This document shows, one piece after another, positions 8,942-19,300 of a stretch of 64,000 bases of DNA (its first letter is position 1; each line of letters begins with the position of its first letter). The notes beneath the pieces were generated by a model. The model was given only the letters and a program-made list of their open reading frames with translations, searched no databases and was not told the origin of the DNA. The DNA is from JAIXWP01 sp965247015. Its GTDB lineage: Bacteria; Bacteroidota; Bacteroidia; Flavobacteriales_D; Sanyastnellaceae. The stretch is from the NCBI GenBank assembly GCA_965247015.1, contig CBDFGG010000005.1, forward strand, positions 1-64,000, given 5' to 3'. The position numbers and the translations under genes were made by a program.

Positions 8942-9985
8942 TTATCTAGGAATTTCAATATTCGTGAGGATGCTGTCAATCACTTCATCAATGGTAGCGC
9001 CTTCCATTTCACGCTCGTGGCTGAGGATCAAACGGTGGTTTAATACTGGTACCGAAACAGTTCTGATATCATCAGGTGTAACGAAGTCACGTCCACGGAT
9101 GGTAGCGAGCGCTTTCGCTGTTTTCACAAGTGCAAGCGATGCACGCGGTGAAGCTCCGAGATGGAGGTCACCATTATTTCTAGTGTTGTCAATCACCATG
9201 GCGATGTAGCGCAAAAGCTCAGGACGTATATACACTTTCTCGATGATGCTCTTGAATTCCGCTAATTTTTGTGGAGATACTTTCTTCTCGACAGTAGCGG
9301 TTGACTTGGCATCGAAATCACCATGGAATTTTTCCAAAATGGCAAGTTCTTGCTCCAATGTTGGAAGCTTCAATTTTAAGCGAAATACAAAACGATCGAG
9401 CTGTGCTTCTGGAAGTGCATACGTTCCTTCTTGTTCAATCGGGTTTTGTGTTGCAATCACGAAAAATGGATAGCTCATAGGATAGGTTACTCCATCATAT
9501 GTCAATTGCTTTTCTTCCATGACTTCCATCAATGAAGCCTGCGTCTTTGCTGGGGCGCGGTTGATTTCATCGATGAGAATAATATTGGAAAAAATAGGTC
9601 CTTTTCTGAAATAAAAGCTCGATTCTTTCACGTTGAAAACAGATGTTCCGCTGACATCTGTAGGCATCAAATCCGGAGTGAACTGAATTCTACTGAATTC
9701 AGAATCGATTGTTTTTGACATCAACTTCGCAGTTAATGTTTTTGCAATACCGGGCACACCTTCAAGAAGCACGTGTCCACCTGTTATCAGTGCAGACATA
9801 AGCATTTCAATAGTATGTTCTTGACCAATCAAGACTTTTCCAATTTCGCCTTTGATATCATCAATGGCTTCAAAGATGGGCTTTACGTTGAGTCTCTTGG
9901 ATGGATCAATCCCCAACTCCCACTCGTTTTGAGGAGTTACAATTGGTTCAATTTCTTGCGGAGTACCTTCAAATTGTTCGCTCAT
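8942..9985 (-). CDS. MoxR-family AAA+ ATPase
   Basis: A 347-residue cytoplasmic ATPase, probably a chaperone-like partner of the DUF58/vWA-type protein encoded next to it. Walker A is GVPGIAKT at residues 76-83, Walker B is IILIDEINRAPAKTQ near 135, and the sensor-1 region reads FFVIATQNPIEQEGTYALPEAQ (first part given), all standard for MoxR. The C-terminal lid includes ASPRASLALVKTAKA. It is sandwiched between the DUF4350 and DUF58 genes with 12 and 0 bases spacing, so one operon is likely. Confidence 0.94.
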   Translation of the reverse strand: MSEQFEGTPQEIEPIVTPQNEWELGIDPSKRLNVKPIFEAIDDIKGEIGKVLIGQEHTIEMLMSALITGGHVLLEGVPGIAKTLTAKLMSKTIDSEFSRIQFTPDLMPTDVSGTSVFNVKESSFYFRKGPIFSNIILIDEINRAPAKTQASLMEVMEEKQLTYDGVTYPMSYPFFVIATQNPIEQEGTYALPEAQLDRFVFRLKLKLPTLEQELAILEKFHGDFDAKSTATVEKKVSPQKLAEFKSIIEKVYIRPELLRYIAMVIDNTRNNGDLHLGASPRASLALVKTAKALATIRGRDFVTPDDIRTVSVPVLNHRLILSHEREMEGATIDEVIDSILTNIEIPR

Positions 9986-9997
9986 ATTGCTGTTTTA

Positions 9998-11395
9998 TTA
10001 TCTGCTGTTTGAATAAAATTCTTCTAGTTTTTTATGGAAAGTCACCATGGTAATAGCATCGGCTGTCAGTTCTTTTTGAACCGTGCTATGCTTGTTGAAT
10101 ATCCACTTTATATCTTCTGATGGAATACCAGAAATGGTAGAAAGTCGAACGCAAAATGGTTCGAATTCCTCCTTGGTAGACGGTGTTTTAATTCTATATC
10201 TTTCTCGAATATGTTGCTTGAAAAGATCCATTTTCAAATCGATCAATTTCAAGTGATTTTGTTGCTTGAAAAATAGTTGTGACACCACTTCTGCATACTC
10301 AATGGAAGTGTTTTCCATCGACGGAAGCACTGGAATTGCGCGTTGTTTTCTCTTTGCACCAAATATTAAATAGAGCAATAAACCGAGTAGGGAAAGGTAA
10401 TAGGCCCAACGCAGACTCGGCTCGGAAAGGATAAATTCCAATGCACTTTCATCAGGCTTAGATGGGTCATTGTATTCGCTATTTATATCATCATAGTGAG
10501 GCTTACGATTGAAATCCGCCCAATATGTTTTTCCTCCTCCCAACTGACCGAGCAGTCGTGCTGCCATCTCCTGATTTTCCTTTTTTAATTGGTGCAAATT
10601 GGTAAAGAGAATGGGAGTAGAGTGAAGGTACACAAACCCCTGTCCCACTTGGATTTTTATAAGATTTGGTTGATTGACTCCTAGGTTTTGTAATGATTCT
10701 TGTTCTCCGATAATCTCTATTCTTTTACCTATAAATTTATTGATAAAATCTTGATTGAAGTAGGTCCACCCGTACGGAAGGGTGTCAAATTCATAGATGT
10801 AATTTAACTCCGTAGAAAGTGATGGATTGCTAGTTTTAAGCTTGATTTTATTCGTGTATTCAATAGAGACATTTGGGAGATTTTCATAATAATATTCTTC
10901 CTCTACTTGCTCTGTTTCCTCATAATTACTGTACTCATCCCATGCGACTTCATTTTCATCAAGCTCTTCATCGTAAGGCGCTTCATAGAACTCATCGTAG
11001 ACAGCATTTTCAACCAAAGCTTCTGTTAAATCTCTATCGAATTCTTCTGCAGAAATAAATACATTATTTCCTCGATTCAAATAATTAATTAAGGTATCAA
11101 TGTCTCGAGACTTTGCGTAATAGGCGGAACCAATAAAGACGTAATTATCATTCATCGCACTATCTGGCTTCACTTCCTTGTACGTAGAATCTTCTAAGAA
11201 AGAATACGTAGAGAATTGATCGGATTCTCTTACTAATTTTTCTACAATGTATGTTCCATATGGGTCTTTACTCTCTGGGTTATAAGTCACCCCCCAGTTT
11301 ATTTCATCACCACCATAAACGATAAAATAGGTGACAAGCCCCAGTACAAGAGCAACACTAATGAATACAACTGTTCTTGAGGTATTATTTTCCAT
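9998..11395 (-). CDS. DUF4350 domain membrane protein
   Basis: A 465-residue protein. A signal-anchor lies at residues 8-27 and a second transmembrane segment near 332-352 (AYYLSLLGLLLYLIFGAK), leaving a roughly 300-residue extracytoplasmic domain between. The early region (DPYGTYIVEKLVRE, then FISAEEFDRDLTEAL) fits the DUF4350 fold found in these MoxR blocks. Residues about 135-185 are strikingly acidic and tyrosine-rich. The C-terminal cytoplasmic part is helical. It overlaps the end of the DUF4129 gene by 11 bases, suggesting translational coupling. No enzymatic motif was recognised. Confidence 0.82.
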   Translation of the reverse strand: MENNTSRTVVFISVALVLGLVTYFIVYGGDEINWGVTYNPESKDPYGTYIVEKLVRESDQFSTYSFLEDSTYKEVKPDSAMNDNYVFIGSAYYAKSRDIDTLINYLNRGNNVFISAEEFDRDLTEALVENAVYDEFYEAPYDEELDENEVAWDEYSNYEETEQVEEEYYYENLPNVSIEYTNKIKLKTSNPSLSTELNYIYEFDTLPYGWTYFNQDFINKFIGKRIEIIGEQESLQNLGVNQPNLIKIQVGQGFVYLHSTPILFTNLHQLKKENQEMAARLLGQLGGGKTYWADFNRKPHYDDINSEYNDPSKPDESALEFILSEPSLRWAYYLSLLGLLLYLIFGAKRKQRAIPVLPSMENTSIEYAEVVSQLFFKQQNHLKLIDLKMDLFKQHIRERYRIKTPSTKEEFEPFCVRLSTISGIPSEDIKWIFNKHSTVQKELTADAITMVTFHKKLEEFYSNSR

Positions 11396-12143
11396 TGCTT
11401 GATGTTTTATTGTTGTTAATTAAAACATCAAAAGCAATGAATTCCTTTTGAAGAAAATTGAACTGTTCCTCTGTAATAGCCGTATCGCCATACCAAACAA
11501 TTTCGAATGCTAGTGTGAGATTTCTGAACTGTTTATACGAGCCGTGTGGACGCATTTCATTCAAAAAATCATTATTCGTTTTATCCTTTTTCCAGCGAAT
11601 AAGATCCTTTAAATGTAGGCCTTGTAGGCACTTCAGGAATAGAATACGCACGGCAGATCTATAGTCACTACTTTCCAGTGCCATTCTCAAGAATCGATCA
11701 AAATCAGATTCTTCAATATTATCTTCCAGATGCTCTAGCGCATACCCAAGATTTTTAATATCCTTTACTTTTTTATCAGAAGATCCAGTAAATAGCTTGT
11801 AAAGTGTGAATGCTAAAAGGGCGATAAGAATGACAATAAAAATTACTTTTACTAGTGGCTTGTTGATCCATTCGAATGATGGTGGCTCAAATTCTATGTT
11901 TGGAAGATCGGATTCCTCTTCTTTTTCTGGTTTATCTTTATTTACGTACTTGATTCCTTCTTTCGCCTTTTCCCATTCAGTTTCATCCCACGTTTTTTCA
12001 GTGGAATTCTTCTTTGTGCCGATAGAATCTGGCTGAGCAGCACCAGTCAGCGCAAGAAAGAATGCGACAAGAAAACAGAAAAATATTTTATTAAAGTTCT
12101 TTTTCAAGACCGTATGCGCGTTTTTTAATTCCAATTTTTTCAA
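11385..12143 (-). CDS. DUF4129 domain membrane protein
   Basis: A protein of up to 252 residues with an N-terminal signal/anchor (IFFCFLVAFFLALTGAAQ, near residues 20-37), an acidic linker, a transmembrane segment near 93-113 (VKVIFIVILIALLAFTLYKLF), and a C-terminal helical domain typical of DUF4129 (FLRMALESSDYRSAVRILFLKCLQGL, first part). The annotated ATG at 12143 would overlap the upstream SpoIIM-type gene by 53 bases. An in-frame TTG near 12106 would give a more ordinary signal peptide and a 16-base overlap, so the start is uncertain. It belongs to the MoxR operon. Confidence 0.78.
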   Translation of the reverse strand: MKKLELKNAHTVLKKNFNKIFFCFLVAFFLALTGAAQPDSIGTKKNSTEKTWDETEWEKAKEGIKYVNKDKPEKEEESDLPNIEFEPPSFEWINKPLVKVIFIVILIALLAFTLYKLFTGSSDKKVKDIKNLGYALEHLEDNIEESDFDRFLRMALESSDYRSAVRILFLKCLQGLHLKDLIRWKKDKTNNDFLNEMRPHGSYKQFRNLTLAFEIVWYGDTAITEEQFNFLQKEFIAFDVLINNNKTSSNGK

Positions 12144-14010
12144 ACGACTCTTTCAGTGCTGTTGCGTTGTAAACTTCATTTGTGGTGTAGAACAATAGGA
12201 TGGAAGAGTAGATGCTAAGTGATACTAGAAAGGCAACAGAGAATATTAATAAAAAGGTATAAACCATATAGGGCACATGCTCGGCAAGCGGCGCATTTCG
12301 AGGGATATTCATCGAAATGAATTCAAAAATGAGCATGAGAATATTCATTGGTCGCCCGGTGAGCAAGAACGAAATGATCATGGCCAAGGAGCCATTTAAG
12401 AGCAGCAGTGCAAACCATTGCATGATATGTACTGTCCAAAATACACCAAGCAATTTCCCAATGTTATTAAGGGCTAGCTGAATGGTTTTGAAAAATGTGA
12501 GGAGACAAAATTTATTTTCTTCAAAAGAAACAGCCATCCAAAGTATGGTCAATGGCCAACTGAAGATGGCTAAGAAGAAAGAACCGTAATCTTCAAGCTG
12601 GAATGGCAGTAAAGCAACAGCAGATATTATTAGGGAATTAATTATTTGAATAAAAATAGTTCCAAAGTCAGCAGGTGATTTGTCTAATATTTTATTTGAA
12701 AAGCGATGATAAATCATCATCATCGCCGCTAAAGCAATCACACAATAGAAGAAAAAGAACGGATAGCGATCGAAATCTAAAATGAAATAGTACGGAGACC
12801 AGCACCAAAAAATGGACGCTGGATCAAAACTTATAATTTCACCATCCCAAAAAAGCAAGGCTAATTTGCCATCCAACATTAAGCAATAGGTAAGCACTCC
12901 TACAAGAGCAATTGCAGCGCTTGTAATTGCAATTCCTTTTAAAGATTTCCCCATCATGCCAAATGTTTCATTAAAAATGATTCCGGCAGACTTAATAATT
13001 TTTAAGTCAATTTTTTCTCTTCTCAATGATGGTATTGGCTCAGGTTGCAAATCCTTCATGAAGCCTTTTTTATGTCTATACCAAGGAAACCAAACAAAGT
13101 ATCCAACGACAATTGAGAGGGAGAGTAATATGGAAGTGACACGAATGATATTGGGAACATCAGTATGTCGCGTAATGAAGGATTCGATGAATGCTGCATA
13201 CACGAGCAAAACAAATACGGCAATCATTATTTTTATAGCAGACCGCGCCGTAATGATCAATGACTCTAATCGAGAATAGGTGCCTGGAAATAGGAGTCCT
13301 TGGGCTAAAAGAAATCCTGCTGATCCTGCCATTACAATCATGGAGAGTTCAAGTGTACCGTGCTGCATGACGGTCAGTACACTTTCTTGCCATAGTCCAC
13401 GAGCAAAGAAGAAGTGCATAAAAGCGCCAAACATGATTCCATTGGAGAACAAAATGTACAGCGTGCCAAGACCGAATAACAATCCTAGGACAAAGGCACC
13501 AAAACTTATTTGAATATTGTTGATGCCTATCATAAAGAACATGTCGATGGGATCGCTGTCCTTGTAGACCGCCATAGGATCACCTTGCTCGATATAGGAC
13601 TCCGTCATCTCCACATAGCCAGGAGACAGTACAATCTTCGCAAAATCGGGATAGTAGATATCACTGAAAACACCGATAATTATGCCGATTGAGAAAATAG
13701 CGAATGACAACAATGTTGCTTTTCTGGCTTGCCAAATAGCTTCCGGCAACTCCTTTTTCCAAAGATTTGAAAAACGATTCTTTGCTTTTTTCTTATTCTT
13801 ATAAATGGCTTGGTAAACACGCTGAGAAATCGCATTGAGATATACGCGAACGGAACGATTGGGGTAATGCGTTTGAGAGAAACTCAGATCATCTGTAGTT
13901 TCTATAAATAAATTGGTAAGTCGATCGGGATCTTTGTTGTCACTTTTGAGAACCTCTTCAAATTCCTTCCACTTTTCTTTATTCTGTGCAATAAATTCAG
14001 TTTCTTGCAT
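12091..14010 (-). CDS. SpoIIM-like membrane protein fused to a second membrane domain
   Basis: A 639-residue polytopic membrane protein. Residues 1 to about 325 match the stage II sporulation protein M-like family (DUF95): a charged N-terminus (WKEFEEVLKS), then TM segments, with NIQISFGAFVLGLLFGLGTLY and FMHFFFARGLWQES as typical stretches. Residues about 345-639 form a second block with six or more TM segments and the end ILLFYTTNEVYNATALKESF. In relatives I remember, this second part is a separate gene between the SpoIIM and DUF4129 genes, so this looks like a gene fusion. It is first in the MoxR block, divergent from the RDD gene with a 55-base gap. Function is unknown; sporulation is not implied. 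Confidence 0.82.
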   Translation of the reverse strand: MQETEFIAQNKEKWKEFEEVLKSDNKDPDRLTNLFIETTDDLSFSQTHYPNRSVRVYLNAISQRVYQAIYKNKKKAKNRFSNLWKKELPEAIWQARKATLLSFAIFSIGIIIGVFSDIYYPDFAKIVLSPGYVEMTESYIEQGDPMAVYKDSDPIDMFFMIGINNIQISFGAFVLGLLFGLGTLYILFSNGIMFGAFMHFFFARGLWQESVLTVMQHGTLELSMIVMAGSAGFLLAQGLLFPGTYSRLESLIITARSAIKIMIAVFVLLVYAAFIESFITRHTDVPNIIRVTSILLSLSIVVGYFVWFPWYRHKKGFMKDLQPEPIPSLRREKIDLKIIKSAGIIFNETFGMMGKSLKGIAITSAAIALVGVLTYCLMLDGKLALLFWDGEIISFDPASIFWCWSPYYFILDFDRYPFFFFYCVIALAAMMMIYHRFSNKILDKSPADFGTIFIQIINSLIISAVALLPFQLEDYGSFFLAIFSWPLTILWMAVSFEENKFCLLTFFKTIQLALNNIGKLLGVFWTVHIMQWFALLLLNGSLAMIISFLLTGRPMNILMLIFEFISMNIPRNAPLAEHVPYMVYTFLLIFSVAFLVSLSIYSSILLFYTTNEVYNATALKESFEKIGIKKRAYGLEKEL

Positions 14011-14065
14011 ACGTATATTGCGCTCGCTTGTCGTGTTTCGACGAAAGTAATGATTAATCGCGAAG

Positions 14066-14803
14066 ATGAAAACATTAGAAATAAAAACAACACAAAATGT
14101 TTCAATTAATTATGAGCTTGCCACTTTGCGTGAGCGCATTCTGGCTTTTGTAATTGATAGCGTTTTCAAATCGGTCGGTGTGGGACTGCTCACTTTAGCG
14201 ATACTTTTTATTTTTGACGGAGGAGGTGATCGTGGAATAATGTTATTCTACGTGTTCGTAATTTATCCCATTCTTACTTTCTATACTTTGTTTTTCGAAA
14301 CGGTGTTGAACGGACAAACTCCAGGTAAACGCATCATGAGAATCAAAGTCATGAAGCTGAATGGGAAGCAACCAGTATTCTATGATTACCTCTTAAGATG
14401 GGCGTTCAGAATTGTGGATCTGTATTTACCCATGGGCATCTTAGGCTCCATGTCAATTGTATCTTCACGACATGCTCAAAGAACGGGCGACGTTCTTGCC
14501 AATACTGTATTGGTGCGCGTGGAGAACAAGTCATTTATTTCCCTGTCAGATATTCTTCGTATTGATTCTAAGATGAGCTATCAACCTCAATATCCAGAGG
14601 TAAAGTCGTTTCATGAAGAGGATATCTTGATCATTAAGGCAGCCCTTGATAGAACAGCGAAGTACAATAATAATGGCCACCGCAATGCGCTCATCGATCT
14701 CAGCACCTTAATGGCTCAAAAGCTCAACTTGAAATCAGTGCCGAATGATAGCACTGCTTTTTTGAAAACGATATTGAAAGACTATATCGTACTTACTCGT
14801 TAA
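14066..14803 (+). CDS. RDD family membrane protein
   Basis: A 245-residue protein with an RDD domain in residues about 15-145: the Arg-containing start ATLRERILAFVIDSVFKSVG, TM segments LLTLAILFIFDGG and IMLFYVFVIYPILTFYTLF, the NGQTPGKRIMRIKVM loop, and LLRWAFRIVDLYLP. The tail of about 90 residues is soluble. RDD genes sit divergent to the SpoIIM gene in this conserved neighbourhood, so it is likely part of the same functional module as the MoxR block. It converges on aroB, with stop codons overlapping by 11 bases. Its molecular role is unknown; some RDD proteins act as Na+/H+ antiporters, which is not shown here. Confidence 0.88.
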   Translation: MKTLEIKTTQNVSINYELATLRERILAFVIDSVFKSVGVGLLTLAILFIFDGGGDRGIMLFYVFVIYPILTFYTLFFETVLNGQTPGKRIMRIKVMKLNGKQPVFYDYLLRWAFRIVDLYLPMGILGSMSIVSSRHAQRTGDVLANTVLVRVENKSFISLSDILRIDSKMSYQPQYPEVKSFHEEDILIIKAALDRTAKYNNNGHRNALIDLSTLMAQKLNLKSVPNDSTAFLKTILKDYIVLTR

Positions 14804-15833
14804 TCAACTCTTCGAAGGCAGCCCGAGCTTCTTCGAGATCAACAGCTACATCCCAGTCACAACTTCCCATTTTTTTAGGAATGGCGAATCGAACCTGATT
14901 GTTCTTATTTTTCTTATCGTTGAAAAGAAAAGGAAGGATATCCTCCCACTGACAATTATCTGGAAATTGAAATGACTTGGTCAATAGTCGTTGGATTTTG
15001 GTGTAAGACTCCAAATCCAATCCGCCCAAGTGATAGCTCATTTTTGCTTCGACAAGTATGCCCAAGGCCACGGCGTGTCCGTGAGAAAGGGGAGAATCGG
15101 TAGATAAACTAAACGATTCGATAGCGTGGCCTATGGTGTGACCGAAATTGAGAATCTTTCTTTTTCCTTCTTCCATAAAATCTTCCATCACTACATCTTC
15201 CTTAATACGAGTGCTTCTCTCGATGAATAAAGCGATGTGGTGCGGCTCTTCAATATCGATGACTTCTAATGCATCGAATAGTTGGGGATCAGCAATGATC
15301 GCGTGTTTTACCATTTCGGCAAAGCCGGATTTAATATGTTCAAGGGGAAGCGTTTCGATAAAATTCGGCTGAATGAGCACAGCCTTTGGATAAGCGAAAG
15401 AGCCGATGACATTTTTCACATCTAATAAATCGATTCCTGTTTTTCCTCCGATGGCCGCGTCGCACATACCCATGAGAGAGGTAGGAATATGAATAAATGG
15501 AATTCCTCTTTTGTAAACTGAAGCAATGAATCCACCGAGGTCAGTAATGACACCCCCGCCCAAATTGATAAGTAGCGCATCTCGTCCGGCCTTTGCTTCT
15601 ATAAGATGTTGGAAAATGTGATGGCAAACATCTAGCGCCTTTGATGCCTCGCCTGGTTCGACTTCGATGATGTCTATTTTATCAGCATTCTTTAGAAGAG
15701 GAAGAATGCGAGGCAAAACGAATTCTGCAACATTGGAATCAGTGAGAAGAAATACTTGCGAAGCTCCGTCCATCTTGCGTTGGAGCTCGAGAGCGAGATG
15801 TTCGTCGGAATGATGGAAGCTTGCTTTAGACAT
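14793..15833 (-). CDS. aroB: 3-dehydroquinate synthase
   Basis: Converts DAHP to 3-dehydroquinate, step two of the shikimate pathway, using NAD+ and a divalent metal. The 346-residue protein shows the NAD-binding GGGVITDLGGFIASVYKRG segment and metal-ligand regions GFAEMVKHAII, LNFGHTIGHAIES and LSHGHAVALG. The open frame extends 29 codons upstream into tRNA-Phe; I chose the ATG at 15833 because it starts MSKASFHHS and lies 4 bases after a TACCTTCG promoter-like element, which suggests a leaderless message. The 3' end overlaps the convergent RDD gene by 11 bases. Confidence 0.95.
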   Translation of the reverse strand: MSKASFHHSDEHLALELQRKMDGASQVFLLTDSNVAEFVLPRILPLLKNADKIDIIEVEPGEASKALDVCHHIFQHLIEAKAGRDALLINLGGGVITDLGGFIASVYKRGIPFIHIPTSLMGMCDAAIGGKTGIDLLDVKNVIGSFAYPKAVLIQPNFIETLPLEHIKSGFAEMVKHAIIADPQLFDALEVIDIEEPHHIALFIERSTRIKEDVVMEDFMEEGKRKILNFGHTIGHAIESFSLSTDSPLSHGHAVALGILVEAKMSYHLGGLDLESYTKIQRLLTKSFQFPDNCQWEDILPFLFNDKKNKNNQVRFAIPKKMGSCDWDVAVDLEEARAAFEELINE

Positions 15834-15837
15834 GGGG

Positions 15838-15845
15838 CGAAGGTA
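15838..15845 (-). promoter_or_regulatory. Likely -7 element of aroB (leaderless geometry)
   Basis: TACCTTCG, one base off TAnnTTTG, followed by CCCC and then the aroB ATG. The 4-base spacing matches other genes in this window. Confidence 0.45.
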
Positions 15846-15864
15846 GGGAAGGGAGTAAAATAAA

Positions 15865-15889
15865 AAAAGCCGGTGAATCACCGGCTTTT
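15865..15889 (-). terminator. Terminator after tRNA-Phe
   Basis: Stem AAAGCCGGTG / CACCGGCTTT with a 3-base loop. On the minus strand it is followed by a run of seven T, placed directly after the tRNA 3' end. Confidence 0.85.
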
Positions 15890-15890
15890 G

Positions 15891-15963
15891 TGGTGCCAGC
15901 TGGAATCGAACCAGCGACACAAGGATTTTCAGTCCTTTGCTCTACCAACTGAGCTATGGCACC
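15891..15963 (-). tRNA. tRNA-Phe (GAA)
   Basis: A 73-base cloverleaf on the minus strand. Acceptor GGTGCCA pairs with TGGCACC, the D-arm is GCTC-AGTTGGTA-GAGC, the anticodon loop CTGAAAA gives anticodon GAA, the T-loop is TTCGATT, and the discriminator is A. CCA is not encoded. It has its own promoter-like element and terminator. Confidence 0.98.
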
Positions 15964-15979
15964 TTGTTTAAAGCGGGGG

Positions 15980-15987
15980 CAAAAATA
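15980..15987 (-). promoter_or_regulatory. TAnnTTTG -7 element of tRNA-Phe
   Basis: TATTTTTG on the minus strand, 16 bases before the mature 5' end of tRNA-Phe. Confidence 0.55.
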
Positions 15988-16221
15988 ATCAGAATTTTAA
16001 TTTTTCTGTATTTTTCTTGTAAAAAATGGAAAATATTTTTCAGATGACTGAAAATCAAGATTTTTTGAAAATAAATAATTCGTTGACCTTTCGGTAATGA
16101 ACAATTGTTGAAATCACCCTTAATTAGCCCCAAAATGAAACGCTAAACGGTGAAAAAGGGTCGATGAATAAAAATAAATCCTCGATGTGTCGGGCTTTTT
16201 GGTCGATTTTCATAACTAAAT

Positions 16222-16253
16222 TTGTTTCTTCGGTCAAGTTCACTATACTTTTG
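16222..16253 (+). promoter_or_regulatory. Promoter of the giant HYR-like gene
   Basis: TTG at 16222 and TACTTTTG at 16246-16253, separated by about 21 bases. This fits the Flavobacterium layout of TTG, 17-23 bases, TAnnTTTG. It leaves an A/T-rich leader of about 50 bases before the ATG at 16307. The remaining bases 15988-16221 hold no gene or clear motif. Confidence 0.65.
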
Positions 16254-16306
16254 CTTTCGTTTTTGCTAACCATAAACACTTTTATTAATTAACCAAAACT
16301 CTAGTT

Positions 16307-19300
16307 ATGAGTAGAACCTTACGCTCTTTACAAGACGTAGAGGGTTGTTGTTCAACAACGACAATTCTCAATTGGGGAAGAAAAGCAGTTCTTTTCTTGT
16401 CCATGTTTGTTTTTTGGGGCCTTGGCACTGCCAATGCTCAGGAGAATCCTTGCGATCCTTCTATCGACCTAACCTGTCCTTCAAACGTATCCATCAGCTG
16501 CGACGATGTTGAAAACATCGAGCTCGGCGGTTCACCATCTTTCGTGGTGAATGGCTGTGACGACTTCAATGCTGAAGTTACAATTGACCACACAGATTTG
16601 GTTATCCCTTCAACTGCATGTTCCTATACGATTGTTCGTACTTGGATCGTGTCAATTCCTCAATTCGAAGTTGCTGAGTCTTGCACTCAGACTTTGTCAG
16701 TTTATGACAATGAAGGTCCAATCTTCAGCGAATTGAACGATATCACTGTTCAGTGTATCGAAGATGTTGTTGCTCCTACAGCAACAGCAACTGATGCTTG
16801 CAGCGGTGATGCTGATGTAACACCTTTTGAAGTACACACTGCTGGTGTGATTTCAACTTGTGTTCTTACTACCCCAATCGGTCCAGGTCCTGATGGAGCT
16901 ATCTGGTTGTTCGGTGCTTTGAACCAAGGTCTTGCAGCTTCTGACTACTGGTCATGGGCTCCAGGTGCGACATTGACATCTTACGATGATGGTACAGCTC
17001 ATGTTTCTGGTACTGTTGTTAACAACGGTAACGCTACTCAATCATGGGTAGTAAGCATGTGGCTTGTAAACAAGCGCGACTGGGCTCAGTGGAGCGCTCT
17101 TGGTCGTAGCTACAAGAATGATTTGAACCTTGCTGGTACAAATTATTTGAACTGGGAGTACTATGAGTTACTAGAAGGTTTCTCAACTCTTACAGGTGCT
17201 GGTTCTTATGCAGGTAATATTCTTTACTTGTCTCACCAACCATCTAACTACTACTTCGGTTTCCAAAAAGGTATCGCTGCTAACAACCGTAACTCAAACG
17301 ACGGATTGTCTGGTTGGTTCTACTACAACGGTTGGTACAATGGCGTTTGGAGAAGCGGTCACGGTGACCTTTTCACAAACACAGAGTGCACTCCAAACAA
17401 CCCACAACTCCAGTGTAACGATGAAGTAACTTACTTCTTCCGTGCTACTGATGCTTGTGGAAATGCAACTATTACTTCACAAACAGTTACAGTGGTTGAT
17501 ACTATCGCCCCTGAATTTACTAACTGTCCTGAAGATATGACAGTAGAATGTTCAGATGAACTTCCAGCTCTTGCTGAAGGTATCACTGCAACTGACAACT
17601 GTGATGATGATGTTACTGTTCTTTACCTTGGTCAATCTGAACCAACAACTGAAGACGGTTGCACATTTATCGTAACTCGTACTTGGGCTGCTTTCGATGA
17701 CTGTAACAACAGAACAGATTGCGTTCAAACATTCACTATCGTTGACACTACAGCTCCATTCTTCACTTATGTTCCTGAAGCAGTAACATTCGAGTGTGAT
17801 GAAGATGTTGTTCGTGAAGACGCTACTGCATCAGATCTTTGCCACGCTGCTACTACTGCAGTAACTGTGGAAGAAGAATTGATCGAAGGTGAGTGTATCA
17901 ATGAATACACCATCGTACGTACTTTCACTGCTAACGATGGTTGTGGAAACACTGCTGTAGCTACTCAAACTATTTCTGTAGTTGATACTACTGCTCCAGT
18001 TTTCAATCCTTTCGAAGCTTATATCTCAGTTGAATGTACAGAAGTTGAAAGCGTAATGGCTCCAACTGCTACTGACAACTGTCAAGGCGAAGTAGTTGTT
18101 ACTTTGACTCAAGAATTATTGAATTCAGGTGGATGTCTTGGCGTTCTTGAGCGTCACTACAGAGCTACTGATGCTTGTGGTAACTTTACTGATGTAGTGA
18201 TGTTCATCGCTATTCAAGATACTACAAACCCAATCGTAGAAAACCCAGCTGACTTTACAGTTGAGTGTAGCGAAGTTCCAGCACAACCAGAAGTTAACGC
18301 TTATGATAACTGCGATCTTCCTGTAACTGTAGTTCCTTCTTCAGAAATTATTGCTGGTGAGTGTGAAAACTCATACACTATCATCTGGACTTGGACTGCT
18401 ACTGACTACTGTGAAAACGTAACTGTTGTTTCTACAACTGTTACTGTAGTTGATACTACTAACCCAACTCTAGAAAACGTACCTGCTGATATCACTATCG
18501 AATGTTCTGATGAAGTTCCTGCGGTAGTTATGCCAACTGGTTCTGACAACTGTGACGAAAACGTTGACGTGGTTTACACTTCAATGATTCAGCCAGGTAA
18601 CTGTCCAAACAACTACACTATCGTTCGTATGTTCCGTGCATTCGACAACTGCGGTAACGAAGGTATGGCTGTTCAATACATCACTGTTCAAGACACTACA
18701 GCTCCAACTTTCGAAGGTGTGGCTCAATTGTCTTTCGAATGTGATGAGGACATCGTATGGGTTGTTCCTTCATACTCTGACAACTGTCAAGGTGATGTAG
18801 CTGTGACTTCAGTAGATGCAACTATCGAAGATGGTTCATGCTACGCTGTTTACACACGTACATATACTTTCACTGACGTTTGTGGAAATGCTTCTTCATT
18901 CGTTCAGACTGCAACTGTTGTTGATACTACTGCTCCTTCATTCGAAGGTTCAATCGTAGAAATCGATCGTCCATGTGATGACTTCAATGGTACTTACGTA
19001 TCTGTAACTGATAACTGCAACGACTACAATGTGACTTTCACAGACGAAGCTGTTTCAGGCGGTTGTCAAGGTCGTATCATCCGTACTTACACAGCTATTG
19101 ATGCATGTCAAAATGCTGCACAGTTTGTACAGATCATTACATTGATCGACGAGGTTGCTCCATTTGTTGCTTCACAAACTGAAGACTTCACTGTGGAGTG
19201 TGGTTTCGAATATTCAACTCCAGTAGTTACTTTCGGTGACAACTGTGATGATGAATTAGAAATCGATTCTGAAGTTGTTTCTGAGGGTACTTGCCCAGAG

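Noticed and set aside
12091..14010. Evidence of sporulation
   Set aside because: SpoIIM-like proteins occur in many non-sporulating Bacteroidota in MoxR blocks; no other sporulation gene is present.
15834..15920. N-terminal 29-codon extension of aroB
   Set aside because: It runs through the tRNA-Phe terminator and to the tRNA 3' end; the internal ATG with promoter-like element fits AroB better.
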